Source: Bradyrhizobium sp. 139 (lineage in GTDB: Bacteria > Pseudomonadota > Alphaproteobacteria > Rhizobiales > Xanthobacteraceae). Taken from it: a DNA stretch of 64,000 nucleotides. Positions 8,165 through 16,986 of the stretch are shown here, in pieces; position 1 is the first letter of the stretch; every line of letters starts with the position of its first letter. The notes under the pieces were generated by a model, which was given only the letters and a program-made list of their open reading frames with translations, did no database searches and had not been told where the DNA came from. Made by a program: the position numbers and the translations under genes. The stretch is taken from assembly GCF_023074175.1 (NCBI RefSeq), contig NZ_JADPKS010000158.1, positions 1-64,000 of the forward strand. The letters are read 5' to 3'.

Positions 8165-8776
8165 ATGAAAATCGCAGTCGCCGGCGCCTCGGGCCGGGCC
8201 GGGTCGGAGATCACCAGGGAATTGTCCCGCCACGGCCACGCGGTCACGGCCATCGCCCGGAACCCCGACAAGATCGCGGCCCTCCCGAACGTCACGCCGA
8301 CCAAGGGGGACGTGCTCGACCAGGCCGGCCTCGCCAGGCTGTGGGCTGGACACGACGTTGCCGTGAGTTCCGTGCACTTCCTGGCCAGCGACCCGCTTAG
8401 GCTGATCGGCGCGGCAAAGGACTCAAGGGTGGGCCGCTATCTCGTCGTCGGCGGAGCCGGCAGCCTGGAAGTCGCTCCCGGCGTCAAACTGGTCACAACC
8501 CCCGGTTTTCCGGCCCAATACAAGGCCGAGGCGGAGGCGGGCTCGGCCTTTCTCGACCTCCTGGGGCAGGAAAAAGACCTGAACTGGACCTTCATCTCGC
8601 CATCGGCGCTGTTCATCGAGGGAGAGCGGACGGGCAAGTTCCGGCTCGGCACCAACCAGCTTCTCGCAGATGCGAGCGGGAAAAGCTGGATCAGCTTTGC
8701 CGACTACGCCATTGCGCTCGCCGACGAGATCGAGCGGCCGGCCCATGTGAGGCAGCGTTTCACGGTCGGCTACTAG
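8165..8776 (+). CDS. NAD(P)-binding protein of the atypical SDR (NmrA-like) type
   Basis: 203 residues. The N-terminal glycine motif MKIAVAGASGRAGSEI is a Rossmann GxxGxxG nucleotide-binding loop, followed by HAVTAIARNPDKI, which suggests an NADP-preferring SDR5-type protein. The family reduces flavins, quinones or other small molecules; the substrate cannot be told. The ATG at 8165 is preceded by AAAGGAG; an in-frame ATG at 8117 lacks a ribosome site. Divergent from hxlR, its likely regulator. Confidence 0.85.
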   Translation: MKIAVAGASGRAGSEITRELSRHGHAVTAIARNPDKIAALPNVTPTKGDVLDQAGLARLWAGHDVAVSSVHFLASDPLRLIGAAKDSRVGRYLVVGGAGSLEVAPGVKLVTTPGFPAQYKAEAEAGSAFLDLLGQEKDLNWTFISPSALFIEGERTGKFRLGTNQLLADASGKSWISFADYAIALADEIERPAHVRQRFTVGY

Positions 8777-8858
8777 GCCTTTGGCCGTCCCCGGGCCCTT
8801 GCGGATAAACCTTCCTGTGCAAGGGTTTGGGGGCGGTAACCGAGGGATTAAGGAAATA

Positions 8859-8887
8859 TTGTCTGTCACAGGACGCCGCTATATAAC
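8859..8887 (+). promoter_or_regulatory. candidate housekeeping promoter of dksA
   Basis: TTGTCT, 17 bp, TATAAC: good -35/-10 match at standard spacing, about 60 bp before the dksA start. Confidence 0.5.
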
Positions 8888-8946
8888 GCCCCGCTCAACG
8901 GACTCTGTTCCGTTTGCGAGTCGTTGCTTAGACAGATAGGCCGCCC

Positions 8947-9357
8947 TTGGAAAAGTTGAAAAACTACCGACCGACCGAAAAAGAGCCTTTCATGAACGAT
9001 CGGCAGAAGGAGTACTTCCGTTTGAAGCTCCTCTCCTGGAAGGATGAGATCCTCAAAGAGTCCAAGCTCACCCTGCAAGCCCTGCAGGAGGAGAACGTGA
9101 ACCACCCCGATCTGGCTGATCGGGCATCGTCCGAAACCGACCGCGCCATCGAACTCCGCGCCCGCGACCGCCAGCGCAAGTTGATCGCCAAGATCGACGC
9201 CGCGCTCCAGCGCATCGAGGACAACACCTACGGCTATTGCGAGGACACCGGCGAGCCGATCTCGTTGAAACGGCTCGAAGCCCGGCCCATCGCGACGCTC
9301 TCGGTGGAAGCGCAGGAGCGCCACGAGAAACGCGAGAAGGTCTATCGCGACGAATAA
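8947..9357 (+). CDS. dksA: DksA-type RNA polymerase-binding regulator
   Basis: 136 residues. DksA enters the secondary channel of RNA polymerase and, with ppGpp, adjusts rRNA and amino-acid promoters. The sequence has the DksA coiled coil (KEYFRLKLLSWKDEILKES ... DLADRASSETDRAIELR) and the globular head with NTYGYCEDTGEPISLKRL. The likely start is TTG 8947, because LKNYRPTEKEPFM is conserved in alphaproteobacterial DksA; ATG 8992 would remove it. The zinc site is reduced: only C98 remains of the usual four Cys, and the second pair is replaced (TLSVEAQ). A promoter and a terminator flank it, so it is monocistronic. Confidence 0.92.
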   Translation: MEKLKNYRPTEKEPFMNDRQKEYFRLKLLSWKDEILKESKLTLQALQEENVNHPDLADRASSETDRAIELRARDRQRKLIAKIDAALQRIEDNTYGYCEDTGEPISLKRLEARPIATLSVEAQERHEKREKVYRDE

Positions 9358-9362
9358 AGTCG

Positions 9363-9391
9363 GAGCCGCAGAGTTGCGGCTCTTTGTTTTT
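9363..9391 (+). terminator. intrinsic terminator of dksA
   Basis: Perfect 8-bp stem GAGCCGCA / TGCGGCTC with a GAGT loop, then TTTGTTTTT, five bases after the stop codon. Confidence 0.92.
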
Positions 9392-9879
9392 GGACGCAAG
9401 GCGCCGTTTCGCGCCGTGATCCGCATTTTGCCTGTCGCCTGCCGCTGCGCGCCTCAGTGCGCGGGCGCAATCGCGAAAAGTGAATCGCGATCAATGGGCT
9501 AGACTCAACTCCTCCGAGCTCACGTGAGTTCGGATGAGAAGCAGCCTTCACTTCAGTTGCGGGAGATTTTGCGAGTCGCATCAACGAGATCGACTCGGAT
9601 GTTGAGGCGTCGATCCAGCAGCATCAAGCATCGCTGCAATCGGGCCTGATGCGACGCCGCAAGGCGCGCATCTCCATAAAGCCTGGCCCCGCTCAATATT
9701 TCCTTAAATGCCCGCACGAAGCGGCAAGTGTTCCGCGAGGTGATTGACCTGCTCTTGCGGGTGATTCGGCTTGGCTTGGTCGAGGCCGGACGCTGCACGG
9801 TCCCGACCGTGGCTTGTCAGGTCAGGGCCGGGATGCTCCACTGCCGCGCAGAACTCGCGTAGCGTGGGAGGCGGCGCCG
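9392..9879. other. intergenic stretch without a convincing gene
   Basis: A minus-strand frame at 9553-9798 (81 codons) is open but Arg-rich, has no recognisable family and no good ribosome site. A small GAGCTCACGTGAGTTC palindrome lies near 9516. I see no RNA gene. It may hold a decayed gene. Confidence 0.4.
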
Positions 9880-10659
9880 ATGGACAATATTCTCAAAGCC
9901 GCAAAGGCGATTGCGCTCGCGCGTCGTAACCATGCGCCGCTTGCGGCGCTGGACCATCCGCCCGCCGACGAAGCCGCGGGCTATCAGGTTCAGCGCGCGC
10001 TGCACGATCTCCTGCTGCCGCATGTCGGGCCGCTCGTCGGCTACAAGGTCGGCTGCACCAGCCAGGTGATGCAGGACTATATTGGCATCCCGCATCCCTG
10101 CGGCGGCGGCGTGTTCCAGAAGGGGGTGCATGAGAGCGGGGCCAAGCTCGCGGCTGCCGACTATGTCCGTGTCGGCGTCGAATGCGAGATCGCGGTGCGA
10201 TTGAAGCGCGACCTCGCGGCCGGCGAGGCGCCGTTCACGGCCGAATGGGTCGGCGAGGCCGTCGAGGCCTATCATCCCGCAATCGAGATCGTCGACGATC
10301 GTTACGTGAACTGGGAGACGATGGGCGCGCCGACATTGATCGCCGACGATTTCTTCGCCGCCGGCTGCGTGCTCGGTCCATCGGTGCCGCGCTCGTCCGT
10401 GCCGGATCTGAAGGCTGTCAAGGGCCGCGCCATCGTCAACGGCGAAGAGGTCAGCCACGGCACCGGCGCCGACGTGCTCGGCCATCCCCACAACGCACTC
10501 GCCTGGCTCGCCAACCATCTCGCGGCCGAGGGCAAGGGGCTGCACGCGGAGCAACTCGTGCTGACGGGGAGCCTGGTCAAGACGCTATGGCTGAAGGCCG
10601 GCGACAAGGTGCGGATGGAGCTTGAGGGGCTGGGAGTGGTGGAGGCGGAGTTTACGTGA
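9880..10659 (+). CDS. 2-keto-4-pentenoate hydratase / FAH-fold family protein
   Basis: 259 residues of the fumarylacetoacetate-hydrolase fold family. Family marks: GYKVGCTSQVMQDYIGIPHP near residue 50, the acidic metal-binding run VGVECEIAVRL, an AVEAYHPAIEIVDDR block and the C-terminal VLTGSL. Hydratases of this group add water to 2-hydroxy-dienoates in aromatic degradation, but decarboxylase and other relatives exist. ATG 9880 is preceded by GGGAGG. No degradation-pathway gene lies next to it, so the substrate is unknown. Confidence 0.85.
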   Translation: MDNILKAAKAIALARRNHAPLAALDHPPADEAAGYQVQRALHDLLLPHVGPLVGYKVGCTSQVMQDYIGIPHPCGGGVFQKGVHESGAKLAAADYVRVGVECEIAVRLKRDLAAGEAPFTAEWVGEAVEAYHPAIEIVDDRYVNWETMGAPTLIADDFFAAGCVLGPSVPRSSVPDLKAVKGRAIVNGEEVSHGTGADVLGHPHNALAWLANHLAAEGKGLHAEQLVLTGSLVKTLWLKAGDKVRMELEGLGVVEAEFT

Positions 10660-10686
10660 GGGACGCATAGCGGTCCAACATTCTGC

Positions 10687-10773
10687 GTCATTGCGAGGAG
10701 CCCTTGCGACGAAGCAAACCCAGAGTCTTGCCGCGGATCGAGTCTGGATTGCCTCGCTTCGCTCGCGATGACG
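10687..10773. repeat. intergenic palindromic repeat, family A, copy 1
   Basis: Begins GTCATTGCGAGGAGC and ends CGCTCGCGATGAC, outer arms complementary, with GAAGCAA and GGATTGCCTCGCTTC inside. The same mosaic is at 22371, 25759, 30959 (partial) and 34974. Confidence 0.8.
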
Positions 10774-10842
10774 GAGGTTGGGGCGGCGCTCGAGTGCACC
10801 AACTGGCCGCGCGGCCGTGCGCCCGCAGCCGGGCCTTGCTAA

Positions 10843-10882
10843 AATACATGCGGCCTCCGGCAGGGGAGCTACCGGAGGCCGC
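10843..10882 (-). terminator. terminator of the flgFGAH operon
   Basis: Perfect 11-bp stem GCGGCCTCCGG / CCGGAGGCCGC with an 11-base loop. On the minus strand it is followed by ATGTATTTTA, a weak U-rich tail, 60 bp after the flgH stop. Confidence 0.65.
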
Positions 10883-10941
10883 GTCGTACATCGTCGTCCA
10901 CGCCTAGGTTCGCGAACACGATGTGGGAGCTCGGGAGAAAG

Positions 10942-11709
10942 CTAGAAGGGTAGCAGCACGTCCATGACTTGCTGGCCGTAGCGCGGCTGCTGCACGTCCA
11001 TGATCTGGCCGCGTCCGCCGTAGGCGATGCGGGCCTGCGCGATCTTGGTGGAATCGATGGTGTTGTCGCTCTGGATGTCCTCGGGACGGACGACGCCGGC
11101 GACGATGAGCTCGCGAATCTCGTAGTTGACGCGGATCTCCTGCTTGCCTTCGACGACGAGGTTGCCGTTCGGCAGCACCTGCGTCACGACCGCGGCGACG
11201 TTGGTTTGCAAGGCTTCCGTGCGGTTGACCGAGCCCTTGCCGTCGCTGGAGGCGGAGGAGTCGGCGGTGAGGATGCGGCCGGGCAGCACCTTCTGCGCCT
11301 GCGCGCCGAGCGTCTTGGCGCCGATGAAGTCGGTAATGCCGGAATCTTCCGAATTGGTACGGCTGCGCTGGGTCTCGTTGGAGAGGTTGGCCTTGTCGGT
11401 GATGTTCACGGTCACGGTGAGGAGGTCGCCGATCTGGCGGGCGCGCTGGTCCTTGAAGAACGCGCGGCTGCCGTTGCGCCACAACGAGTTCGGATTGTAG
11501 GAGGCGACTTCCGGCTTCGGCATCGGCATCTGCACCGGCTTGTAGCCGGGCTGCGTCGTCGGATTGTCGATCGCTGACAATTTCGGTTGCTCGCCGATCT
11601 GCGACAGGCGGTCGATCGAGGAGCAGCCGCTCGCCAGCGCGCAAATTGCCAGCAGCAGGGCAGAGATCGCGACGTGACGAAGACGGGAAGCCGAACTGAA
11701 CGTGGACAT
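10942..11709 (-). CDS. flgH: flagellar L-ring lipoprotein FlgH
   Basis: 255 residues. FlgH forms the outer-membrane L-ring of the basal body. A lipoprotein signal peptide ends in the lipobox LASGC with C29 as the acylated residue. Family blocks follow: SLWRNGSRAFFKDQRARQIGDLLTV, then VLPNGNLVVEGKQEIRVNYE and the C-terminal YGGRGQIMDVQQPRYGQQ. It starts 3 bp after the flgA stop as the last gene of flgF-flgG-flgA-flgH. Confidence 0.95.
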   Translation of the reverse strand: MSTFSSASRLRHVAISALLLAICALASGCSSIDRLSQIGEQPKLSAIDNPTTQPGYKPVQMPMPKPEVASYNPNSLWRNGSRAFFKDQRARQIGDLLTVTVNITDKANLSNETQRSRTNSEDSGITDFIGAKTLGAQAQKVLPGRILTADSSASSDGKGSVNRTEALQTNVAAVVTQVLPNGNLVVEGKQEIRVNYEIRELIVAGVVRPEDIQSDNTIDSTKIAQARIAYGGRGQIMDVQQPRYGQQVMDVLLPF

Positions 11710-11712
11710 GAC

Positions 11713-12861
11713 TTACTCTGACTTGGCTGGAGCTTGCGAGACGCGAACTTGCGGGATCTGGGCTTGGGCGATCTGGGCCGGAGACGTAGGGGCCTGGACC
11801 AGGTTCCGGACGAGGGCATCAGTGTTGACGGGAGCCGGCGCTTCGTCGCGCTTGAGCGAGGAGGTCTGCTCGACCGCAGGCGCCATCGGCGCAGACTGGC
11901 TCGCGCCCTGGATCGTTACCTGGCCGCGACCGGTGACAACGCCTGCCAGCGTGCGCTTGGTCTGCAGATTGAGAACGCTCACAGTGTCGCCCTCGGCGCC
12001 GCTCTCGAGCGCCTTGCCGCGCGTGGTGAGATAGATCCCGGGGACCTGATAAATGACGGTGACGCTCTGGTCGCGCTGAACGAAGTCGGGCTTGACGATG
12101 TCGGCGATGCGGATCGGCGCGCCCGCCCGCATCGGCCGGCGGAGCTGCATGCCGATCGTGCGGTCGCGCGAGGCGGGCTCGCCGGTGATTTCGGCCTTCG
12201 GCCGGCGCTCCAGCGCGATGTCGGAGGATTTCAGGAGATCGACCCGGTCGATGTCGCGCGTCAGCACGGCCACTTCCACCGTCTCGATCGCGGTGCCGGT
12301 GAAGCGCAGCTTGGTCGGCGTCGGATTGTTGTCGTTGTTGATCTCGAAGGCGATATCGAAACGGCCGCTGCGCGCGTCGTAGCGGGTTGCGATCGGCTGG
12401 AGCGCACCAGTGTTGGAGGCATCTAACCGCATGTCGGCGACGCCGCGGTCGAACGTGACGGTGATGTTGGCGGCATCGCCAAGGCCGAAGCGGCGGTGGA
12501 GCGCCGAGGCCACCGCGGTTTCGAGGTCCTTGTTGGCGAGCGTGCGGGCCAGACGAGTGACCGACACTTCGTTGATGTTGCCGGTCATGACGCCAATCAC
12601 CTGCTTGGCGCGCAGCACCGACAGCACCTGTGCGACCGGCAGCGCACCGGTGGTGCCGAGATCTGGCGAACGGTAGACCGGGATCAGCGCGGCCGACCCG
12701 GCGTTGTCGATGAGATCGCCGATCCGCACCACGTCCGAGGTGACGGTGACGCTGGCGCGCAACGTCGGCGTTGCGATGAAATCGTCGGCGGCCTGCGCCG
12801 GCAGCGCCACCGCGAGCAGGGCGGAGATAGTGGCAAGGGTGGTGCGGATCATCGTCATCAC
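11713..12861 (-). CDS. flgA: P-ring formation chaperone FlgA
   Basis: 382 residues, exported. FlgA is a periplasmic chaperone that assists FlgI polymerisation into the P-ring. Signal peptide residues 1-24 end in ALPAQA. The middle part is a long N-terminal extension typical of alphaproteobacterial FlgA. The C-terminal SAF/FlgA domain is seen in VLTRDIDRVDLLKSSDIALE, IGMQLRRPMRAGAPIRIADI and VQRDQSVTVIYQ. A Pro/Ala/Gln-rich tail of about 60 residues follows and is unusual. It sits tightly between flgG (1 bp gap) and flgH. Confidence 0.92.
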   Translation of the reverse strand: MMTMIRTTLATISALLAVALPAQAADDFIATPTLRASVTVTSDVVRIGDLIDNAGSAALIPVYRSPDLGTTGALPVAQVLSVLRAKQVIGVMTGNINEVSVTRLARTLANKDLETAVASALHRRFGLGDAANITVTFDRGVADMRLDASNTGALQPIATRYDARSGRFDIAFEINNDNNPTPTKLRFTGTAIETVEVAVLTRDIDRVDLLKSSDIALERRPKAEITGEPASRDRTIGMQLRRPMRAGAPIRIADIVKPDFVQRDQSVTVIYQVPGIYLTTRGKALESGAEGDTVSVLNLQTKRTLAGVVTGRGQVTIQGASQSAPMAPAVEQTSSLKRDEAPAPVNTDALVRNLVQAPTSPAQIAQAQIPQVRVSQAPAKSE

Positions 12862-12862
12862 C

Positions 12863-13651
12863 TCAGCGGAACAGCGCCGTGGTCGATTGCATCATCTGGT
12901 CGGCGGCGCTGATGACCTTTGCGTTCATCTCGTAGGCGCGCTGCGCGGCGATCAAGTCGCTCATCTCCGAGACGACGTCGACATTGGCCTGCTCCAGGCT
13001 GCCCTGCGTGATCTTGCCGTAGCCTTCGGAGTTCGCGGTGCCGTCCTGCGGCGCGCCGGACGACGGGGTCTCGGTGAACTGGTTGCTGCCGACCGGCTGC
13101 AGGCCCGCCTTGTTGATGAAGCGGGTCACGCCGATCTGGCCGACGATCGAGGAGCTCGACGAGCCCGGCAGCGTGACCGAGATCTGGCCCTGCTCGCTCA
13201 CCGTGATGCCGGAAGCGTTGTTGGGGATGGTGATGGTCGGCTGCACCGGGTTGCCCTGCGCGGTGACGACGCGGCCCTGGTTGTCCATCTGGAAGGTGCC
13301 GTCGCGGGTGTACTGGTAAGTGCCGTCGGGCATCAGGATCTTGAAGAAGCCTTCGCCGGACATCGCGAGGTCGAGATCGTTGCCGGTCTGTGACAGCGTG
13401 CCCTGCGTCATGCTGCGCGGCGTGCCGACGGTCTTGACGCCGCCGCCGATGTCGACGCCAACAGGCACGATGGTGCCCTGATCCGAGGCCTGCGCGCCGA
13501 CGCGGCGCACGTGCTCGTAGATCAGGTCCTGGAACGCCGCCGTCTGCTTCTTGAATCCGGTGGTGCGGAGGTTTGCGATGTTGTTGGAGATGACCTGGAC
13601 GTTCAGTTCCTGGGCAGCCATTCCGGTCGCAGCGGTGTGGAGCGCTTGCAT
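12863..13651 (-). CDS. flgG: distal rod protein FlgG
   Basis: 262 residues, the usual FlgG length. FlgG builds the distal rod. The N-terminus MQALHTAATGMAAQELNVQVISNNIANLRTTGFK is the rod/hook family signature, written here as pattern MQAL-TAATGM...NNIAN; the C-terminus has VDVVSEMSDLIAAQRAYEMN. The central DLDLAMSGEGFFKI block is also typical. Second gene of flgF-flgG-flgA-flgH. Confidence 0.96.
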   Translation of the reverse strand: MQALHTAATGMAAQELNVQVISNNIANLRTTGFKKQTAAFQDLIYEHVRRVGAQASDQGTIVPVGVDIGGGVKTVGTPRSMTQGTLSQTGNDLDLAMSGEGFFKILMPDGTYQYTRDGTFQMDNQGRVVTAQGNPVQPTITIPNNASGITVSEQGQISVTLPGSSSSSIVGQIGVTRFINKAGLQPVGSNQFTETPSSGAPQDGTANSEGYGKITQGSLEQANVDVVSEMSDLIAAQRAYEMNAKVISAADQMMQSTTALFR

Positions 13652-13667
13652 GTCAGTGATCCCCTAA

Positions 13668-14429
13668 TCAGGCCGGAACGTCGGCGAGCTTCTCGATCGC
13701 CGATTTGTGGAGGTCGCTCTGCTGCTGGAGCAGGTTGGCGATGGCGGTGTAGCTGCGCATGACTTCAACCATGCGGCTCATCTCGCCCACCGAGTTCACG
13801 TTGGACTTCTCGATGTAGCCCTGGCGCACGGTCGACTTGGTGTCGGCCTGCGACGTCGCGGAGCCGGCGCTGTAGAGATTGGCGCCGAGCTTGGTCAGTT
13901 TCGCCGGATCGTCGAACGAAGCCATGCGGATCTTGCCGCGGATCGAGTCGGTCTTGGCGGTGCCCTCGAGCACCGTGACGGTGCCGTCGGGCGCGACGTT
14001 GATGTCGTGGTCGGTCGGCTGGAAGGTGATCGGCCCGCCGGTGCCGAGTACGAGGTTGCCGTCGGAGGTGACGAGCTGGCCGGTGCTGTTGAGCGAGAAT
14101 TTGCCATCGCGGGTGTAGCGCTCGCCGCCATTGGCCTGCACGGCGAAGAAGGCGTTGCCGTCGATCGCCATGTCGAGCGGGTTGTTGGTCGGCTCCATCG
14201 GCCCCTGGCCGACGTCGCGGAAGGTGCCGCGGTCCTGCACATAGGAGACCCGGCGGTCGGATGCGATGAAATTGTCCTCACGCGCGTTCGAGTTGAGATA
14301 CTCCTCGAACAGCGAATGGTCGGCCTTGAAGCCGTTGGTGTTGGCATTGGCGACGTTGTTGGCGACGACATCCATCTGCCGTTCCAACGTCATCTGCCGT
14401 GACAAGCCGATCAGAAGCGCGTTCTGCAT
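13668..14429 (-). CDS. flgF: proximal rod protein FlgF
   Basis: 253 residues. FlgF is a proximal rod subunit. The N-terminal signature is MQNALLIGLSRQMTLE with VVANNVANANTNGFK; the centre has NPLDMAIDGNAFFAV and the C-terminus SVGEMSRMVEVMRSYTAI. The start at ATG 14429 is set by this conserved N-terminus; the 42 codons upstream have no family resemblance. First gene of the operon; 382 bp separate it from divergent fliL. Confidence 0.95.
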   Translation of the reverse strand: MQNALLIGLSRQMTLERQMDVVANNVANANTNGFKADHSLFEEYLNSNAREDNFIASDRRVSYVQDRGTFRDVGQGPMEPTNNPLDMAIDGNAFFAVQANGGERYTRDGKFSLNSTGQLVTSDGNLVLGTGGPITFQPTDHDINVAPDGTVTVLEGTAKTDSIRGKIRMASFDDPAKLTKLGANLYSAGSATSQADTKSTVRQGYIEKSNVNSVGEMSRMVEVMRSYTAIANLLQQQSDLHKSAIEKLADVPA

Positions 14430-14811
14430 CGGAAATCTCCCCTGAGTGAGCCTGCCACCTCGCTCTCCCAAGCGCCTTGGCGGACCCGTGAACGAGACCA
14501 TCAGGTTCTCCCAAACCCTCCTGTCTCGGACCTCTCTCAGCGAAAGCCGTGCCAACTAATAAGATCAAGTAATTTCAATGTCTTATCGATTTTTGAGGAG
14601 CGCGGGGAGGCGGCAGAAAGGTTCTGTTAGCCATGTTTGCCCGGCAGATTTTTCCTAGCGGAGGCCCAATCGAAAGGTTCCGTTAACCATTATTACCGTA
14701 GCGTTTGCGCGTAAGAGGAGCGCACTGCGCTGGGGCATTTGTATCGCGTCACTGTCTGCCAGGAGGCTTCGCTCTTTCGACCCCTTGATGAGATGAGCGA
14801 GCCTATCGACC
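14430..14811. promoter_or_regulatory. flgF/fliL divergent regulatory region
   Basis: No gene. Two related segments occur in series: GGTTCTGTTAGCCAT (14620-14634), then CCCGGCAGATTTTTCC (14640-14655, ftr-like), then GGTTCCGTTAACCAT (14686-14700). The CGTTAACCAT string matches that upstream of the flagellin and fliX. A full TTAA-N7-TTAA box is not present. Confidence 0.4.
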
Positions 14812-15312
14812 ATGGCAGACAATGAAGCGGAAGGCCGCGCGGCCGCCGACGGCGCGGAAGCCGCTCCGCCGAAGAACAAGCTCAAGCTCATCATCATGGC
14901 CGTCGGCCTGCTCGCCGTTCTCGGCGGCGGTGCCGCGACCTGGTTCTTCTTCTTCCGTCATGGCGACGACGAGCATCACGCCGAGGCGGCGCCGCCTCCG
15001 AAGCCGCCGGCTTTCGTCGAGGTGCCCGACATCATGGTCAACCTCGCCGGCGCCCCCGGCGAGCGCGTGCAATATCTGAAGCTCAAGGTCGTGCTGGAGC
15101 TCAAGGACGAGAAGCAGATCGAGGCAATCAAGCCGACGATGCCGCGCATCACCGACATCTTCCAGACCTATGTGCGCGAATTGCGCTCCTCCGACCTCAA
15201 CGGTTCGGCCGGCGTCTTCCGCCTCAAGGAAGAGCTGACCAAGCGCGTCAATGCGGCGGTTTCCCCGATCCAGGTCAGCGCGGTGCTGTTCAAGGAAGTC
15301 GTGATCCAGTGA
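14812..15312 (+). CDS. fliL: flagellar basal body protein FliL
   Basis: 166 residues. FliL is an inner-membrane protein that rings the stator units and tunes torque. A charged cytoplasmic N-terminus precedes one membrane segment (about residues 25-48, LKLIIMAVGLLAVLGGG), then the stomatin-like periplasmic domain with PDIMVNLAG, YLKLKVVLEL and the C-terminal VSAVLFKEVVIQ. First gene of fliL-fliM-DUF6468-motE. Confidence 0.95.
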   Translation: MADNEAEGRAAADGAEAAPPKNKLKLIIMAVGLLAVLGGGAATWFFFFRHGDDEHHAEAAPPPKPPAFVEVPDIMVNLAGAPGERVQYLKLKVVLELKDEKQIEAIKPTMPRITDIFQTYVRELRSSDLNGSAGVFRLKEELTKRVNAAVSPIQVSAVLFKEVVIQ

Positions 15313-15331
15313 GCATGGCGGGCTAGGGATC

Positions 15332-16534
15332 ATGGCGAGCAACGAACAAGTCGACCAGGATGCAATCGCCGCCCAATGGGAGGCCTCGCTCGATTCCGAG
15401 GATCCGGCGGAGGCCGCGAAGGCTGCTGCCGAAAACGAACTATCCGAGACCATGGCCCTGCAATGGGCGGCCATGGTCGAGGACGGCAGCCGCGATCTCG
15501 GCACCGGCAAGAATTCCGGCGAGCGGGTGCTGTCGCAGGAGGAGATCGACAATCTCCTCGGCTTCGCCGTCGGCGACGTCACGCTCGACGACCATTCCGG
15601 CATTCGCGCGATCATCGATTCGGCGATGGTCTCTTACGAGCGTCTGCCGATGCTCGAAATCGTCTTCGACCGCCTGGTGCGGTTGCTGACGACCTCGTTG
15701 CGCAATTTTACCTCCGACAACGTCGAAGTCTCGCTCGACCGCATTACCTCGGTGCGCTTCGGCGACTACATGAACTCGATCCCGCTGCCGGCCGTACTCA
15801 CGGTGTTCAAGGCCGAAGAGTGGGACAATTTCGGCATGGCGACGGTCGATTCCAGCCTGATCTACTCGATGATCGACGTGCTGCTCGGCGGCCGCCGCGG
15901 CTCGAGCCAACTCCGCATCGAGGGCCGGCCCTACACCACGATCGAGACCGAGCTGGTCAAGCGGCTGGTCGAGGTGGTGCTGGCCGATGCCGAACAGGCG
16001 TTCCGGCCGCTTTCGCCGGTGACCTTCACGATCGACCGGCTCGAGACCAATCCGCGTTTCGCCGCAATCAGCCGTCCGGCCAACGCTGCCATCCTGGTGC
16101 GCCTGCGCATCGACATGGAAGATCGCGGCGGCAACATCGAGCTCTTGCTTCCCTACGCGACCATCGAGCCGATCCGGGGCGTCCTGCTCCAGATGTTCAT
16201 GGGCGAAAAGTTCGGCCGCGACCCGATCTGGGAAGGTCATTTCGCCACCGAGATCGTGCAGGCCGAGATCGCCGTCGACGCCGTGCTCTACGAGGCCAAC
16301 ATTCCGCTCAAGCAGCTGATGCGGCTGAAGGTCGGCGACACGCTGCCGCTCGACATGCGCGCGGACGCCAACGTCACCGTGCGCTGCGGCGACGTCACGA
16401 TCACCGAAGGACGTATGGGCCGGGTCGGCGACCGCGTCGCGATTCGGGTGACGAAACCCCTGCGCAAGCCAAATACGACACTTGCGATGTTCGAGAAGGT
16501 CGACGAGCAGAACAAGATGATGGAGGCCCCATGA
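15332..16534 (+). CDS. fliM: flagellar motor switch protein FliM
   Basis: 400 residues. FliM is the C-ring protein that binds CheY-P and FliG to set rotation direction. The signature LSQEEIDNLLGF (about residue 68) is the CheY-binding N-terminal segment, here preceded by an unusual acidic extension of about 65 residues. The CheC-like middle domain includes TTSLRNFTSDNVEVSLD and the SpoA domain is seen in GDVTITEGRMGRVGDRVAIRV. It starts 19 bp after fliL. Confidence 0.95.
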   Translation: MASNEQVDQDAIAAQWEASLDSEDPAEAAKAAAENELSETMALQWAAMVEDGSRDLGTGKNSGERVLSQEEIDNLLGFAVGDVTLDDHSGIRAIIDSAMVSYERLPMLEIVFDRLVRLLTTSLRNFTSDNVEVSLDRITSVRFGDYMNSIPLPAVLTVFKAEEWDNFGMATVDSSLIYSMIDVLLGGRRGSSQLRIEGRPYTTIETELVKRLVEVVLADAEQAFRPLSPVTFTIDRLETNPRFAAISRPANAAILVRLRIDMEDRGGNIELLLPYATIEPIRGVLLQMFMGEKFGRDPIWEGHFATEIVQAEIAVDAVLYEANIPLKQLMRLKVGDTLPLDMRADANVTVRCGDVTITEGRMGRVGDRVAIRVTKPLRKPNTTLAMFEKVDEQNKMMEAP

Positions 16535-16977
16535 ACCACTCTCTGGGAATGGCGATCGAGACGCTGGTGGCTATCCTGCTGATGCTGACGATCGTCTATT
16601 GCGTCATGCTCAACAAGCGGCTGACGCGGCTGAAGGCGGACGAGCATTCACTGAAGGCAGTCATCGGCGAGCTGATCACCGCGACCGAGATCGCCGAGCG
16701 CGCGATCGGCGGGCTGAAGCTTGCCGTGCGCGACGTCAACGAGAACCTCGGCAGCCAGCTTGCGGCGGCGACCCAGATGTCGGACCAGCTCCACAAACAG
16801 CTCGGCGAAGCCGACAACGTGGTGCGGCGCCTGGCCAAGATCGCGATCGCCGCGCGCCCCATGACCAGCCCGGAAACGGTCGCCGCGCCCGCAGCCAAGC
16901 CCTCGTCGGCGAAGGCGGTGGCGGCTGCGGCCGAAGCCTTCTCCGAGCGCCGACGATCCAACGGTCTTGCCGCATAA
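16531..16977 (+). CDS. DUF6468 membrane-anchored flagellar operon protein
   Basis: 148 residues of the DUF6468 type found between fliM and motE in alphaproteobacterial flagellar operons; its function is unknown. One N-terminal membrane segment (residues 7-27, AIETLVAILLMLTIVYCVML) is followed by a helical, probably coiled-coil region (LTATEIAERAIGG-type heptads) and an Ala/Pro-rich tail. The ATG overlaps the fliM stop (ATGA), so it is translationally coupled. Confidence 0.8.
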   Translation: MNHSLGMAIETLVAILLMLTIVYCVMLNKRLTRLKADEHSLKAVIGELITATEIAERAIGGLKLAVRDVNENLGSQLAAATQMSDQLHKQLGEADNVVRRLAKIAIAARPMTSPETVAAPAAKPSSAKAVAAAAEAFSERRRSNGLAA

Positions 16978-16986
16978 AGTCAGGGT

